Below the pieces are notes generated by a model that saw only the letters and a program-made list of their open reading frames with translations, made no database searches and was not told where the DNA came from. Positions 19,869 to 29,267 of a stretch of 64,000 nucleotides of DNA are shown piece by piece. The stretch lies in NCBI RefSeq assembly GCF_014700075.1, contig NZ_JACXBU010000016.1:1-64000 (forward strand), in the 5' to 3' direction. Position numbers and translations under genes: made by a program. The DNA is from Pseudomonas sp. JM0905a. Lineage in GTDB: Bacteria > Pseudomonadota > Gammaproteobacteria > Pseudomonadales > Pseudomonadaceae. Within the stretch, counting starts at the first letter, position 1, and each line of letters opens with the position of its first letter.

Positions 19869-20663
19869 TCCGGCTCGTGCGAGCCGATGCTTGCTGGAAA
19901 CCACCACGTTTCTGTCTCGTTGAGGCGGATTGTCGGAGGGGTCCGGCGACATTAGCGCAGCGCCGTGGGCGGCGCAACCTCCCGGAAGCAGCTCACGCAG
20001 GTCATCCACCACGAGGGCCGGCTCCTCCTCGGCAATGGGCCGGCCGTGGTTGTAACCGTAGCTCAGCGCCACGCATTTCACCCCGGCGGCCTTGGCGGCG
20101 AGTACGTCGTTGCGCGAATCACCGACGAACAGCGCTTCGCTGCGGCTGACCCCGGTGATGTGCATCACGTGGAGCAACGCGGCCGGGTCCGGCTTCTGTT
20201 GCGGCAGGGTGTCACCACCGATGATCAGCGAGAAGTAACGGCCAAGCTTCATTTCGTCCAACAAGGGGGCAACGAAGCGTTCGGGCTTGTTGGTCACCAG
20301 CGCCAGTTCCACGTCCTTCTTCTTCAGCCATTTGAGGGTTTCCGCCACCCCCGGATAGACCGTGGTCAGTGCATGGCTTTCGGCATAGGCCTCCATGAAT
20401 AGCTCCAGGCCGCGCTCGGCGTCGCTGTCATGCACGGCGGAGTGATCAAGGCCGCCGGCCAGGGCGCGGCGCACCAGCACCCGCGCGCCATTGCCAACCC
20501 ATTCGCGAACCTGCTCGACGCCAGCAGCCGGGCGCCCGAGGGCGACCAGCATGCGGTCGACGGCAGCGGCCAGGTCCGGCACCGAGTCCACCAGGGTGCC
20601 GTCCAGGTCGAACATCACCAGGCGTGGCAGACGCCCATCAAACAACCGGTACAACGTGCCCAT
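19824..20663 (-). CDS. gph: Phosphoglycolate phosphatase
   Basis: HAD-superfamily phosphatase that removes 2-phosphoglycolate. The 279-residue protein has the nucleophile motif DLDGT (D19, D21), the TNKP threonine motif and the GDSRNDV motif. The ATG at 20663 lies 1 bp after the rpe stop; the longer upstream frame overlaps rpe and is rejected. The last 14 residues coincide with the putative trp leader peptide. About 40 residues before that are poorly conserved-looking linker, so the functional domain likely ends near residue 225. Confidence 0.93.
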   Translation of the reverse strand: MGTLYRLFDGRLPRLVMFDLDGTLVDSVPDLAAAVDRMLVALGRPAAGVEQVREWVGNGARVLVRRALAGGLDHSAVHDSDAERGLELFMEAYAESHALTTVYPGVAETLKWLKKKDVELALVTNKPERFVAPLLDEMKLGRYFSLIIGGDTLPQQKPDPAALLHVMHITGVSRSEALFVGDSRNDVLAAKAAGVKCVALSYGYNHGRPIAEEEPALVVDDLRELLPGGCAAHGAALMSPDPSDNPPQRDRNVVVSSKHRLARAGMSIIKAIARWRWRA

Positions 20664-20664
20664 A

Positions 20665-21333
20665 TCAGGCCTGGGCCAGTTCGGCGCGCATGGCGGCGAT
20701 GACTTCGGCGTAGTCCGGGGCATTGAAGATGGCCGAACCGGCGACGAAGGTGTCGGCGCCCGCCGCAGCGATCTCACGGATGTTCTTCACGTTGACGCCG
20801 CCGTCGATCTCCAGGCGGATGTCGCGGCCGGAGGCGTCGATCAGGGCGCGGGCCTCGCGCAGCTTGTCGAGGGTGCCGGGGATGAACTTCTGCCCGCCGA
20901 AGCCGGGGTTCACGCTCATCAGCAGGATCATGTCGACCTTGTCCATCACGTACTTCAGCACGTCCAGCGGGGTGGCCGGGTTGAACACCAGGCCAGCCTT
21001 GGCGCCGCCGTCACGGATCAGTTGCAGGGAACGATCGACGTGCAGGGTGGCTTCCGGGTGGAAGGTGACGTAGGTGGCGCCGGCCTCGATGAAGTCGCCG
21101 ATGATGCGGTCCACGGGCGAAACCATCAGGTGCGCGTCGATCGGCGCGGTGATGCCGTACTTGCGCAGTGCCGAGCAGACCATCGGGCCGATGGTCAGGT
21201 TGGGCACGTAGTGGTTGTCCATCACGTCGAAGTGAACGATGTCGGCGCCGGCGGCGAGAACGTTCTCCACTTCCTCGCCCAGGCGGGCGAAATCGGCGGA
21301 AAGGATCGACGGAGCGATGGCGAAGGGCTGCAT
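20665..21333 (-). CDS. rpe: Ribulose-phosphate 3-epimerase
   Basis: Interconverts ribulose-5-phosphate and xylulose-5-phosphate in the pentose phosphate pathway. The 222-residue TIM-barrel protein has the metal-binding [12 protein letters not shown] segment and the [10 protein letters not shown] loop. It is followed almost directly by gph. The pentose phosphate link to PRPP and the shared strand with trpE make rpe-gph-trpEGDC a sensible transcription unit. Confidence 0.97.
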   Translation of the reverse strand: MQPFAIAPSILSADFARLGEEVENVLAAGADIVHFDVMDNHYVPNLTIGPMVCSALRKYGITAPIDAHLMVSPVDRIIGDFIEAGATYVTFHPEATLHVDRSLQLIRDGGAKAGLVFNPATPLDVLKYVMDKVDMILLMSVNPGFGGQKFIPGTLDKLREARALIDASGRDIRLEIDGGVNVKNIREIAAAGADTFVAGSAIFNAPDYAEVIAAMRAELAQA

Positions 21334-21431
21334 GGCTGACCTCAGGGGGGGGAATCACGGTGGCGCGAATTGTAGCCGGGATGGATGGCGCGCGGGGATT
21401 CGACCGATGACTGAGGCGGGAGGGAAAAGCA

Positions 21432-21458
21432 CCTGCCCGCTACGGGGACGCGGGCAGG
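21432..21458 (-). terminator. Terminator after the transporter operon
   Basis: CCTGCCCGC (21432-21440) pairs with GCGGGCAGG (21450-21458) around a 9-base loop. On the minus strand it is followed by TGCTTTTCCC and lies 16 bp past the stop of the last permease gene. It should separate the agt operon from rpe-gph-trp. Confidence 0.7.
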
Positions 21459-21474
21459 CGAAGGTTGGAACGGG

Positions 21475-22302
21475 TTATTCCGGCATGGACGTGCGCATGC
21501 GCTCGCTGCGGCCGCGCAGCCACTCCAGCACCAGCAGCAGGACGATGGAGAAGCCGATCAGCAGGGTCGCCGCGGCGGCGATGGTCGGGCTGAGGTTCTC
21601 GCGGATGCCGCTGAACATCTGCCGTGGCAGGGTCGCCTGCTCGGGGCCGGCGAGGAACAGCGTCACCACCACTTCGTCGAAGGAGGTGGCGAAGGCGAAC
21701 AGCGCCCCGGAGATCACCCCCGGCGCGATCAGCGGCAAGGTCACCTTGAAGAACGCGGTCAGCGGCGGCGCACCCAGGCTGGCGGCGGCACGCACCAGGT
21801 TGTAGTTGAAGCCCTGCAGGGTGGCCGACACCGTGATGATCACGAAGGGCACGCCCAGCACCGCGTGCACCAGGATCAACGACAGGTAGCTGTTGCCCAG
21901 GCCCAACGGGGCGAAGAACAGGTAGCTGGCCACGCCGATGATCACCACCGGCACCACCATCGGCGAAATCAGCAGGCTCATCACCAGCGCCTTGCCGCGG
22001 AACTCGCCGCGGGTCAGGCCGATGGATGCCAGGGTGCCGAAGACCATCGCCAGCACGGTGGCCGCCGGAGCGACGATCATGCTGTTGGTCAGCGAGCGCA
22101 TCCACTCGGCCGAGCTGAAGAAGTCGGCATACCAGCGCAGGGAGAAGCCCTGCAGCGGATAGACCAGGAAGGTGCCGGAGTTGAACGACAGCGGCACGAT
22201 CACCAGCACCGGCAGGATCAGGAACAGCAGCACCAGGCCGCAGAGGCCGCGCAGCGTGTAGAACCACAGGCGCTCGACCGGGGACATGTAGGGACTCAGC
22301 AT
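21475..22302 (-). CDS. agtD: ABC transporter permease (PotC-like), probable AgtD
   Basis: Inner-membrane permease of 275 residues with about six hydrophobic segments and the MetI-type EAA loop near residue 175 (AAASLGAPPL). It resembles PotC/PotI of polyamine transporters. It is the last gene of a four-gene operon (ATPase, binding protein, two permeases) next to a sensor/regulator pair. The same arrangement is agtABCD in P. aeruginosa, which imports 4-aminobutyrate and 5-aminovalerate. The substrate assignment rests on this synteny. Confidence 0.85.
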   Translation of the reverse strand: MLSPYMSPVERLWFYTLRGLCGLVLLFLILPVLVIVPLSFNSGTFLVYPLQGFSLRWYADFFSSAEWMRSLTNSMIVAPAATVLAMVFGTLASIGLTRGEFRGKALVMSLLISPMVVPVVIIGVASYLFFAPLGLGNSYLSLILVHAVLGVPFVIITVSATLQGFNYNLVRAAASLGAPPLTAFFKVTLPLIAPGVISGALFAFATSFDEVVVTLFLAGPEQATLPRQMFSGIRENLSPTIAAAATLLIGFSIVLLLVLEWLRGRSERMRTSMPE

Positions 22303-22361
22303 GAAGCTCTCTCCTCAGAATCTTTTCTTGTTACCCCGCCCTCTCCCGACCCTTCGGGCCA

Positions 22362-22385
22362 CCCTCTCCCGCACGCGGGAGAGGG
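22362..22385. repeat. REP-like intergenic hairpin between permease genes
   Basis: CCCTCTCCCGC (22362-22372) pairs perfectly with GCGGGAGAGGG (22375-22385). A second small stem, GCCTCC/GGAGGC, sits at about 22396-22410 just after the upstream permease stop. Similar C/T-rich hairpin sequence occurs at 23708-23759 in the same operon. Such extragenic palindromes often act as mRNA stabilisers or partial terminators. Confidence 0.65.
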
Positions 22386-22413
22386 GGATCGGACGGCCTC
22401 CTTCGGAGGCGTT

Positions 22414-23661
22414 TTATCCCAGACGCAGGCGGCCGGCGCCGACCAGCCAGGTGTAAACCACGTACAGCACCAGGGTGGCGAACAGCAGCATGCCGCCCAG
22501 GGCCGTGGCCATGCCCCAGTTGATGGTGGTGTTGGTGAAGAAAGCGACGAAGTAGCTGACCATCTGGTCGTTCGGGCTGCCCAGCAGCGCCGGGGTGATG
22601 TAGTAGCCGATGGACAGGATGAACACCAGCAGACAGCCGGCGCCGACACCAGCCACGGTCTGCGGGAAGTACACCCGCCAGAAGCTGGCGAACGGGTGGC
22701 AGCCCAGGGAAATCGCCGCGCGCATGTAGCTGGGGGAGATGCCCTTCATCACGCTGTAGATCGGCAGGATCATGAACGGCAGCATGATGTGCACCATGGC
22801 GATGTAGACGCCGGTGCGGTTGAACACCAGCTGCAACGGCTGGTCGATCAGGCCGAGTTTGATCAGCGCGCCGTTGATCAGGCCGCCAGACTGCAGCAGC
22901 ACGATCCAGGCGGCGACGCGCACCAGGATCGAGGTCCAGAACGGCAGCAGCACCAGGATCATCAGCAGGTTGCTCTTGCGCGTCGGCAAGTTGGCCAGCA
23001 GGTAGGCCAGCGGATAGGCCAGCAGCAGGCAGATGACGGTGATCACCGCGCCCATCCAGAAGGTGCGGGCGAAGATGTCCAGGTAGATGGCCTGGTCCGG
23101 CGTGGCCGGAGCCAGTTCGCCCAGGTCATCGATGCGATGGTCGAGGGAGGCCAGCAGGTAATAGGGGGTCAGATGGCTGGCATTGCGGCGGATCGCCTGC
23201 CAGTAGGCCGGGTCACCCCAACGCTCGTCCAGACTCTCCAGGGCGTCCTTGTAGGAAGCCGGCTCGGTCTTGAACGGCAGTGCGCGAGCGGTCTTGGCCA
23301 TCAGGCTGCGGTAGCCGGCCAGTTCCATGTTCAGGCGCTTGGAGAGATCGCCGATGGTCTGGTTCTTGCGCGCCGCAGCGAGGTCTTCAGCGAGGGCCTT
23401 GTACACCGGTTCGGCGGGCAGCGCCTTGCCATCCCAGCCGGAAATGGCGTCGACGGTGCGCGGCATGGAACCGACCACTTCCGGGTTGTTCACGCTCTTG
23501 TAGAGCAGCGCGCCGATGGGCACCAGGAAGGTCAGCAGAAGGAAGATCAGCAGCGGCAGGATCAGCGCCTGGGACTTCAGGCGGTTCATCCGCTCGGCTC
23601 GGGCGAGGCGCTGCTTGAGGCTGGGGCCGGCGACCTCGTTCAGTGGCACTGCAGTGGCCAT
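22414..23661 (-). CDS. agtC: ABC transporter permease (PotB-like), probable AgtC
   Basis: Inner-membrane permease of 415 residues, longer than PotB because of a periplasmic insert of about 150 residues after the first membrane helix (about 30-50). The MetI domain with five further helices occupies the C-terminal half, with the EAA loop AAISLGCHPFASF near residue 312. It pairs with the downstream permease to form the channel. Confidence 0.86.
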   Translation of the reverse strand: MATAVPLNEVAGPSLKQRLARAERMNRLKSQALILPLLIFLLLTFLVPIGALLYKSVNNPEVVGSMPRTVDAISGWDGKALPAEPVYKALAEDLAAARKNQTIGDLSKRLNMELAGYRSLMAKTARALPFKTEPASYKDALESLDERWGDPAYWQAIRRNASHLTPYYLLASLDHRIDDLGELAPATPDQAIYLDIFARTFWMGAVITVICLLLAYPLAYLLANLPTRKSNLLMILVLLPFWTSILVRVAAWIVLLQSGGLINGALIKLGLIDQPLQLVFNRTGVYIAMVHIMLPFMILPIYSVMKGISPSYMRAAISLGCHPFASFWRVYFPQTVAGVGAGCLLVFILSIGYYITPALLGSPNDQMVSYFVAFFTNTTINWGMATALGGMLLFATLVLYVVYTWLVGAGRLRLG

Positions 23662-23707
23662 GGCGAACTCCGTTGGAACAGGTATTTAGGTTCAGGCCCT
23701 AAGGCCA

Positions 23708-23759
23708 GGGTGAGGAAGAATCTCCCTCACCCCCAGCCCCTCTCCCAAAGGGAGAGGGG
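23708..23759. repeat. REP-like double hairpin between binding-protein and permease genes
   Basis: Two adjacent stems: GGGTGAGG (23708-23715) with CCTCACCC (23725-23732), then CCCCTCTCCC (23737-23746) with GGGAGAGGGG (23750-23759). The CCTCACCCC and CCCCTCTCCC modules are a common extragenic repeat in proteobacteria. Its place after the binding-protein gene suits the usual high expression of that gene over the permeases. Confidence 0.7.
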
Positions 23760-23773
23760 AGTAGCAGCCGGAC

Positions 23774-24805
23774 TTACTTGGCCGCCCAGGAGTTGAAGCG
23801 CTGTTCCAGTTGCTCGCCGTAGTCAGCCCAGAAGGTGACGTCCATGGCGACCTGGTCCTTGATGTTCTCCGGGGTGGTCGGCATGTCCTTCAGCAGGCCC
23901 TTGTCCAGCAGCGGCACGGCCTGGGTGTTGGCCGGGCCATAGGCGATGTTCTCGGAGTAGGTCTTCTGCTGCTCGGGCTTGACCGAGAAAGCGATGAATT
24001 CCTTGGCCTTGTCGGCATCCTTGGCACCCTTCGGGATGGCCCAGGAGTCGAAGTCGTAAATGCCGCCGGTCCACACGACCTTCAGGTTGCTTTCCTTCTG
24101 CACCGCAGCGATGCGGCCGTTGTAGGCGGAGCTCATGACCACGTCACCGGAAGCGAGGAACTGCGGCGGCTGGGCGCCGGCTTCCCACCACTGGATGCTC
24201 GGCTTGATCTCGTCGAGCTTCTTGAAGGCGCGGTCCTGGCCTTCCTTGGTGGCCAGCACGGTGTAAACGTCCTTCGGCGCAACGCCGTCGGCCATCAGGG
24301 CGAATTCGAGGGTGTACTTGGCGCCCTTGCGCAGGCCGCGCTTGCCCGGGAATTTCTTCACGTCCCAGAAATCGGCCCAGCTGGTGGGGGCGGACTGCAG
24401 CTTGTCGGCGTTGTAGGCCAGCACGGTGGACCATACGAAGAAGCCGACACCGCAGGGCTGGATGGCGCCGGGAACGAAGTCTTCGGCCTTGCCGAACTGG
24501 GCGGCGTCCAGCTCTTCGAACATGCCTTCGTCGCAACCACGGGCAAGTTCAGGCGACTCCACCTCAACCAGGTTCCAGGAAACGCTGTTGGTGTCGACCA
24601 TGGCCTTCACCTTGGCCATTTCGCCGTTGTATTCGCCAGCGATGATCTTGTCGCCGGTGCTCTTCTGGTAGGGCTCGTAGAACGCCTTGACCTGCGCATT
24701 CTTGTTGGCACCGCCGAAGGACACCACGGTCAGGTCTGCAGCCATGGCCTGTGCGGCGCAGGCCAACCCGAGGGCGATGGCGGTGAGTTTCAGGGATTTC
24801 GACAT
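23774..24805 (-). CDS. agtB: ABC transporter periplasmic substrate-binding protein, probable AgtB
   Basis: Periplasmic binding protein of 343 residues, PotD/spermidine-putrescine-like. The start giving MSKSLKLTAIALGL provides a clean signal peptide ending near AQAMA-A (about residue 23) and has GGAG 8 bp upstream; the ATG five codons earlier does not. It sits second in the operon behind the ATPase. By synteny the ligand is 4-aminobutyrate or 5-aminovalerate. Confidence 0.88.
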   Translation of the reverse strand: MSKSLKLTAIALGLACAAQAMAADLTVVSFGGANKNAQVKAFYEPYQKSTGDKIIAGEYNGEMAKVKAMVDTNSVSWNLVEVESPELARGCDEGMFEELDAAQFGKAEDFVPGAIQPCGVGFFVWSTVLAYNADKLQSAPTSWADFWDVKKFPGKRGLRKGAKYTLEFALMADGVAPKDVYTVLATKEGQDRAFKKLDEIKPSIQWWEAGAQPPQFLASGDVVMSSAYNGRIAAVQKESNLKVVWTGGIYDFDSWAIPKGAKDADKAKEFIAFSVKPEQQKTYSENIAYGPANTQAVPLLDKGLLKDMPTTPENIKDQVAMDVTFWADYGEQLEQRFNSWAAK

Positions 24806-24854
24806 TGTTGTTTTCTCCACAGTGCAGGGTTGCTAATGCGTTGGCGCCGCCGCG

Positions 24855-25964
24855 TCATTCCGCCAGAAGCGGGTCCAGTGCGCGGACGTGCTCCACTTGC
24901 CAGCCGAGCGGCACCACATCGCCTACCGCCAGTGCGGGGTCGAGCTCAGCAATAGGTTGCTTGACGAAGAAGTCGGGCTTGCCACAGACCTCCATGCGGA
25001 TACGCACGTGGTCGCCCAGGTAGATGAACTCGGTAACGCGCCCGGAGAAACGGTTCGCGCAGCTTTCGCTGTGGCCGTTGATGCGCACGCGTTCGGGACG
25101 GATCGACAGGGTCACCGGTTCACCCGGCTGACCGACGTTGATCGCCAGGGCCTCGACCTTCTCGCCTCGGGCCAGGCGAACCACGCACTTGTCGCCGTCG
25201 CGGCTTTCCAGTTGGCCGTTGATGCGATTGTTCTCGCCGATGAAGTTGGCCACGAAGGTGTTCTTCGGCAGCTCGTAGAGCTCGCGCGGTGGGGCGATCT
25301 GCTGGATCTCGCCCTGATGGAACACGGCCACGCGGTCGGACATGGTCAGGGCTTCGCCCTGGTCGTGGGTCACGTAGACCACTGTCACGCCCAGCCGCTC
25401 GTGGATGTGCTTGATCTCCATCTGCATGTGTTCACGCAGTTGCTTGTCCAGCGCACCGAGTGGTTCGTCCATCAGCACCAGCTGGGGTTCGAACACCAGG
25501 GCACGGGCCAGGGCGACACGCTGCTGCTGGCCGCCGGAAAGTTGGCCGGGATAGCGGTTGCGGAAGGTGTCCAGCTGGACCATGGACAGCGCGCGCTTGA
25601 CCCGCTCGCTGGCGTCGGTCTTGCTCATGCCGCGCACGGAGAGCGGGAAGGCGAGGTTCTCGGCCACCGTCATGTGCGGGAACAGGGCGTAGTTCTGGAA
25701 CACCATGCCGATGTCACGCTTGTGCGGGGGCACGTTGTTGATGGAGCGACCGGCCAGGAGGATTTCGCCGCTGGTAGGGGTCTCGAACCCGGCGAGCATC
25801 ATCAGGCTGGTGGTCTTGCCGGAGCCGGACGGCCCGAGCAGGGTGAGGAATTCGCCTTTGCGAATATCCAGGTTGAGGTCTTTGACGATCAGGGTCTCGC
25901 CGTCGTAGCTCTTCTGCACGCCGCGAAAGCTGACCAGGATGTCGTTGCCTTTTGTCTCGGCCAT
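24855..25964 (-). CDS. agtA: ABC transporter ATP-binding protein (PotA-like), probable AgtA
   Basis: ATPase of 369 residues with Walker A GPSGSGKT, signature LSGGQQQR, Walker B LVLMDEP, a switch histidine in THDQ, and a C-terminal TOBE-like domain from about 270. AAAGGTG precedes the chosen ATG; the upstream frame is not needed. It is the first gene of the operon and is preceded by a 22-bp inverted repeat overlapping its likely promoter. Confidence 0.9.
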   Translation of the reverse strand: MAETKGNDILVSFRGVQKSYDGETLIVKDLNLDIRKGEFLTLLGPSGSGKTTSLMMLAGFETPTSGEILLAGRSINNVPPHKRDIGMVFQNYALFPHMTVAENLAFPLSVRGMSKTDASERVKRALSMVQLDTFRNRYPGQLSGGQQQRVALARALVFEPQLVLMDEPLGALDKQLREHMQMEIKHIHERLGVTVVYVTHDQGEALTMSDRVAVFHQGEIQQIAPPRELYELPKNTFVANFIGENNRINGQLESRDGDKCVVRLARGEKVEALAINVGQPGEPVTLSIRPERVRINGHSESCANRFSGRVTEFIYLGDHVRIRMEVCGKPDFFVKQPIAELDPALAVGDVVPLGWQVEHVRALDPLLAE

Positions 25965-26048
25965 AACCGCACCTTTATTTTTGTGTCTGCCGTAGACCAA
26001 AGCCTAGAGAAGGCGGCAAACCACGCAAATCGGGCGGTATGAGAGATT

Positions 26049-26077
26049 GCTATAAGGCTTAGAGAGGATTTTTTGTA
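26049..26077 (-). promoter_or_regulatory. Probable agtA promoter
   Basis: On the minus strand, TACAAA (26077-26072) and TATAGC (26054-26049) are exactly 17 bp apart. The weak -35 lies inside the inverted repeat at 26072-26093. A poor -35 covered by an activator site is the class II activation layout. Confidence 0.45.
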
Positions 26078-26093
26078 GGGATCGCCCTACAAA
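26072..26093. promoter_or_regulatory. Inverted repeat, probable response-regulator operator
   Basis: TTTGTAGGG and CCCTACAAA form a perfect 9-bp inverted repeat with a 4-bp spacer in the gap between agtR and agtA. NarL/LuxR-type regulators bind such dyads, and agtR is the adjacent gene. Control of the transporter by AgtR through this site is inferred. Confidence 0.55.
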
Positions 26094-26115
26094 TCAGAGC
26101 GCGATCGTCGGACAT

Positions 26116-26745
26116 TCAAAGAAGCTTGTGCTCCACGGCGTACTTCACCAGGTCAGCCACCGAGTGCAATCCAAGCTTCTGCATCAGGCGCGCCTTGTGG
26201 GTGCTCACCGTCTTGCTGCTGACCGCCAGTTGCTGGGCGATTTCATTCACCCCCTCGCCGCGTACCAGGCGCTCGAATACCGAGAACTCACGCTCCGAAA
26301 GCAGCGTATGGGCCGGCCGAGCGTCGGTCAGCCCCACCTCGAAGACCATGCGGTCGGCCAGGTCCGGATCGATGTAACGACCGCCTGAGGCCACCTTGCG
26401 GATCGCGGTGAGCAGCAGAGCCGGGTCGCTGTCCTTGGTGGCGTAGCCGGCGGCGCCGATCTTCAACGCCCGCGCCGCCATCTGCGCTTCGTCGTGCATG
26501 GACAGCACCAGCACGGCCGGCGGATTGCTCAGGGCGCGGATGCGCGGAATGGCTTCCAGGCCATTTACCCCGGGCATGGAGATATCCAGCAGCACTACTT
26601 CGCAGGGTGTCTGGCGCAGCGCATCCATCAGCTGCTCGCCGTTGCCGGCCTCCCCCGCCACGCAAAGGTCCTTGGCCAGCCCGATGAGCTGCTTGATGCC
26701 CTCGCGGACGATGGTGTGGTCTTCGGCCACCAGTACTCGGATCAC
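26116..26745 (-). CDS. agtR: LuxR/NarL-family response regulator, probable AgtR
   Basis: Two-component response regulator of 209 residues. The receiver domain (about 1-120) has the acidic pair ED near residue 8, the phospho-acceptor aspartate in VVLLDISMPG (about residue 54) and the late lysine in TKD. The C-terminal LuxR-type helix-turn-helix starts at about 145 with LSEREFSVFERL. It overlaps agtS by 4 bp and lies directly upstream of the transporter it probably controls. Confidence 0.92.
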   Translation of the reverse strand: MIRVLVAEDHTIVREGIKQLIGLAKDLCVAGEAGNGEQLMDALRQTPCEVVLLDISMPGVNGLEAIPRIRALSNPPAVLVLSMHDEAQMAARALKIGAAGYATKDSDPALLLTAIRKVASGGRYIDPDLADRMVFEVGLTDARPAHTLLSEREFSVFERLVRGEGVNEIAQQLAVSSKTVSTHKARLMQKLGLHSVADLVKYAVEHKLL

Positions 26746-29168
26746 GCCACTTTCTCCTTATCCAACGCCACGCGCACGCAGAGGGTGGTGCCCTCGCCCG
26801 GCTGACTCTCTATCTGCAGGCTACCGCCCAGCATCAGCACGCGCTCGCGCATGCCCACCAGGCCGAATGATCCGCCGCCCTTGGCGCCAGTATCGAAACC
26901 ACGGCCATCGTCGCTGATGCGCAGGCAGATCATGTCGTCCTCCTCACTGAGGCGAACCGCGACAGTATGCGCTTCGGCATGACGCATGACGTTGGTCAGC
27001 GCTTCCTGCAGCACGCGGAACAGGCCCACCGCCTTGGCATCGGACAACTGCGGCAGCTGTTCGGGCACTTCCACCAGGCAGGGAATCTGCGTGCGGGCCT
27101 CGAAGCGCCGTGCCTGCCATTCGATGGCCGAGGCGATGCCGGCATCGAGGATCGGTGGCCGCAATGCCGTCGCCACATCGCGCACGAGTTGGAACAACTG
27201 GGCGATCAGCCGCTTCATGCTGTCCAGCCGCTCCTTGAGCCCGGCGTCGAGCCCGGCATAGGCCAGTTCGCACATGGAGGTCTCCAGTTTGAGTACCGTG
27301 AGCACCTGGCCCAGTTCGTCGTGCACTTCCCGGGCGATGCGCGCCTTCTCTTCCTCACGCACGCTTTCCAGGTGCGCCGACAGCTCACGCAACTGGGCGC
27401 GGGAAGCCCCCAGCTCCAGTTCGATCTGTTTATTGGCGGTGATGTCCCAGACCACGCCATCCCAGACCGCGCGGCCATCATCGAAGATCCGCGCACTGGC
27501 CTTGATGTCGGCCCAGCGCAGCTCACCGCCGCGCGTGAGGATGCGCCCCTGCCAATGCCAATCGCGATCGGCCTCCAGCGCCTGCAACTGGCTCTCCCAG
27601 TAGCCATCGCGATCCTCCGGGTGGACCAGGCCGCGAATGCCGCGCCCGGTATCCAGCAACTCGCTGGCGCTGTAACCCACCAACCCTTCGCTTCCCTCGC
27701 CGATGAAAGCGAACGCGGACGGCGCGCCGGCTTTCGGCCGCTCCAGGCGGAACACCAGGCCGGGCACGTTGGATGCGATGCCCTTCAGGCGCGCCTCGCT
27801 CTCTTCGAGTGCCTCGCGGGCGCGGCGACGTTCGGTCGCGTCGGAAAGGAACACCACCAGGTACTCGGAAGAGCCGAAGCGCAGGAAACTCAGCGATACA
27901 TCCGCCGGCAGCCAGCTTCCATCGGGGCGCAGGCAGCGTGTCTCGAAGCTCAGCGGCCCTTCGTCGCTGTTGCGCGCACGGCGCCAGAGGTCGAGCCAGC
28001 GGTCCATATTCAGTTCGGGCTGAAAGTCGGCCAGGGGCCGGTCCGCCAGGCTGCCCGGCGCATAGCCGAGCATCTGTTCGGCGGCACGGTTGGCGTAGCG
28101 CACGTGACTGTCCCAGTTCACCCAGAGAATGCCCAGGGTGCTGTGGTCGATGGAGAACTGGGTGAGTCGCAGGGCCTCTTCAGCCGCTTCGCGCAATTGC
28201 AGGGCATGGCGGGCATCCAGCAATTGCCGCTCCAGCCGACGCCGCTGCCGACGCAGCCAGGCGATGATGGCCGCAGCGGCCAGCAGCAATACACCCAGCA
28301 GCAGGCAGAGGTTCTGCCAGAAGCCCGCGGACTCGCCCAGGCGCGGATACTTGGGCTGCAGCCAGCGCTCGTGGAGCTGGTCGAGATCCTTGGCCGGCAG
28401 GCTGCGCAGGGCGATGTCGATAATCGCGGCCAGTTCCGGCCAGTCCCTGCGCGAGGCGACCCGCAGCAGCTGCGGAAATCCGATATCCCCCACCACCGCC
28501 AGCCCGGCGAATTCCTGCTCGCGGGACAGGCGACTGAGCTGGGCCTCATCCAGCACGGCGTAGCGCACCTGCTCGGCGAGCAGTGCCTGGAGCGCCTGCC
28601 GCTCACTGGCCATTGGCTTGAGGTCGAGGTTGGAATAGGTAGCGCGCAGGTAATCGGCCACCGCGCTGGGCTGGCGCAGGGCCACGGGCGAGGTGGCATC
28701 GAGTTGCTCCAGGTCCACCGCCGCACTGCCCTCCCGCTCGCCTACCAGCAACTGGGAAACCCGCAGGTAGGGATCGGAGAACAGCCACAGACGCAGGCCG
28801 GCAGGCGTCTGGCCAAGGCCCGGGGCCAGGTCGATCTGCCCGCTGCGCATGGCCTGTTCCAATTCGGGCTGGCTGTCGTAGGTGCGCCAGACCAGTTCCA
28901 CGCCCATGTCCCTGGCTAGCCAGTTCATCAGCTCGACGTTGGCGCCGGACAGTTGCTGCAGGCGACGATCCAGCTGTACATAAGGCGCCTGGAGCACAGC
29001 GCCGACACGCAGCTGGGCGTGATTCTCGAGCCATTGCCGCTGACTTTCGTCCAGAGGCAGATGGCTCGACGCCGCCAGCGCGGGCATCGCCAGGCAGCAG
29101 GCGAACAACAGGGAAAGGAGCGCACGGATCATGGATGGCCAACCGCAACCAGGAGAAACAGCCGACAT
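26742..29168 (-). CDS. agtS: Membrane sensor histidine kinase with periplasmic binding domain, probable AgtS
   Basis: Sensor kinase of 808 residues. It has a signal peptide, a periplasmic SBP_bac_3 amino-acid-binding-like domain (about 40-275), one membrane helix (about 290-310), two PAS domains (about 345-590), a HisKA_3 dimer region with phospho-acceptor H616 (VHDELGQ) and a C-terminal HATPase. I used the ATG at 29168 because GGAG lies 6 bp upstream; an ATG at 29132 gives a more compact signal peptide. It is co-transcribed with agtR and probably senses the transporter's substrates directly. Confidence 0.88.
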   Translation of the reverse strand: MSAVSPGCGWPSMIRALLSLLFACCLAMPALAASSHLPLDESQRQWLENHAQLRVGAVLQAPYVQLDRRLQQLSGANVELMNWLARDMGVELVWRTYDSQPELEQAMRSGQIDLAPGLGQTPAGLRLWLFSDPYLRVSQLLVGEREGSAAVDLEQLDATSPVALRQPSAVADYLRATYSNLDLKPMASERQALQALLAEQVRYAVLDEAQLSRLSREQEFAGLAVVGDIGFPQLLRVASRRDWPELAAIIDIALRSLPAKDLDQLHERWLQPKYPRLGESAGFWQNLCLLLGVLLLAAAAIIAWLRRQRRRLERQLLDARHALQLREAAEEALRLTQFSIDHSTLGILWVNWDSHVRYANRAAEQMLGYAPGSLADRPLADFQPELNMDRWLDLWRRARNSDEGPLSFETRCLRPDGSWLPADVSLSFLRFGSSEYLVVFLSDATERRRAREALEESEARLKGIASNVPGLVFRLERPKAGAPSAFAFIGEGSEGLVGYSASELLDTGRGIRGLVHPEDRDGYWESQLQALEADRDWHWQGRILTRGGELRWADIKASARIFDDGRAVWDGVVWDITANKQIELELGASRAQLRELSAHLESVREEEKARIAREVHDELGQVLTVLKLETSMCELAYAGLDAGLKERLDSMKRLIAQLFQLVRDVATALRPPILDAGIASAIEWQARRFEARTQIPCLVEVPEQLPQLSDAKAVGLFRVLQEALTNVMRHAEAHTVAVRLSEEDDMICLRISDDGRGFDTGAKGGGSFGLVGMRERVLMLGGSLQIESQPGEGTTLCVRVALDKEKVA

Positions 29169-29267
29169 ACCTTACTCCAGCCGTGGCGAACCATGCGAAG
29201 GCTCGGCCTGACAAATGCACGATGAGCCATTAGGCTCCTGCTTCCCAGCTTGTCCAGGAAGTCCCCG

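Noticed and set aside
22330-23760. Insertion sequence or transposon ends in the transporter operon
   Set aside because: The palindromes carry no transposase and no target duplication; they fit REP-like extragenic repeats.
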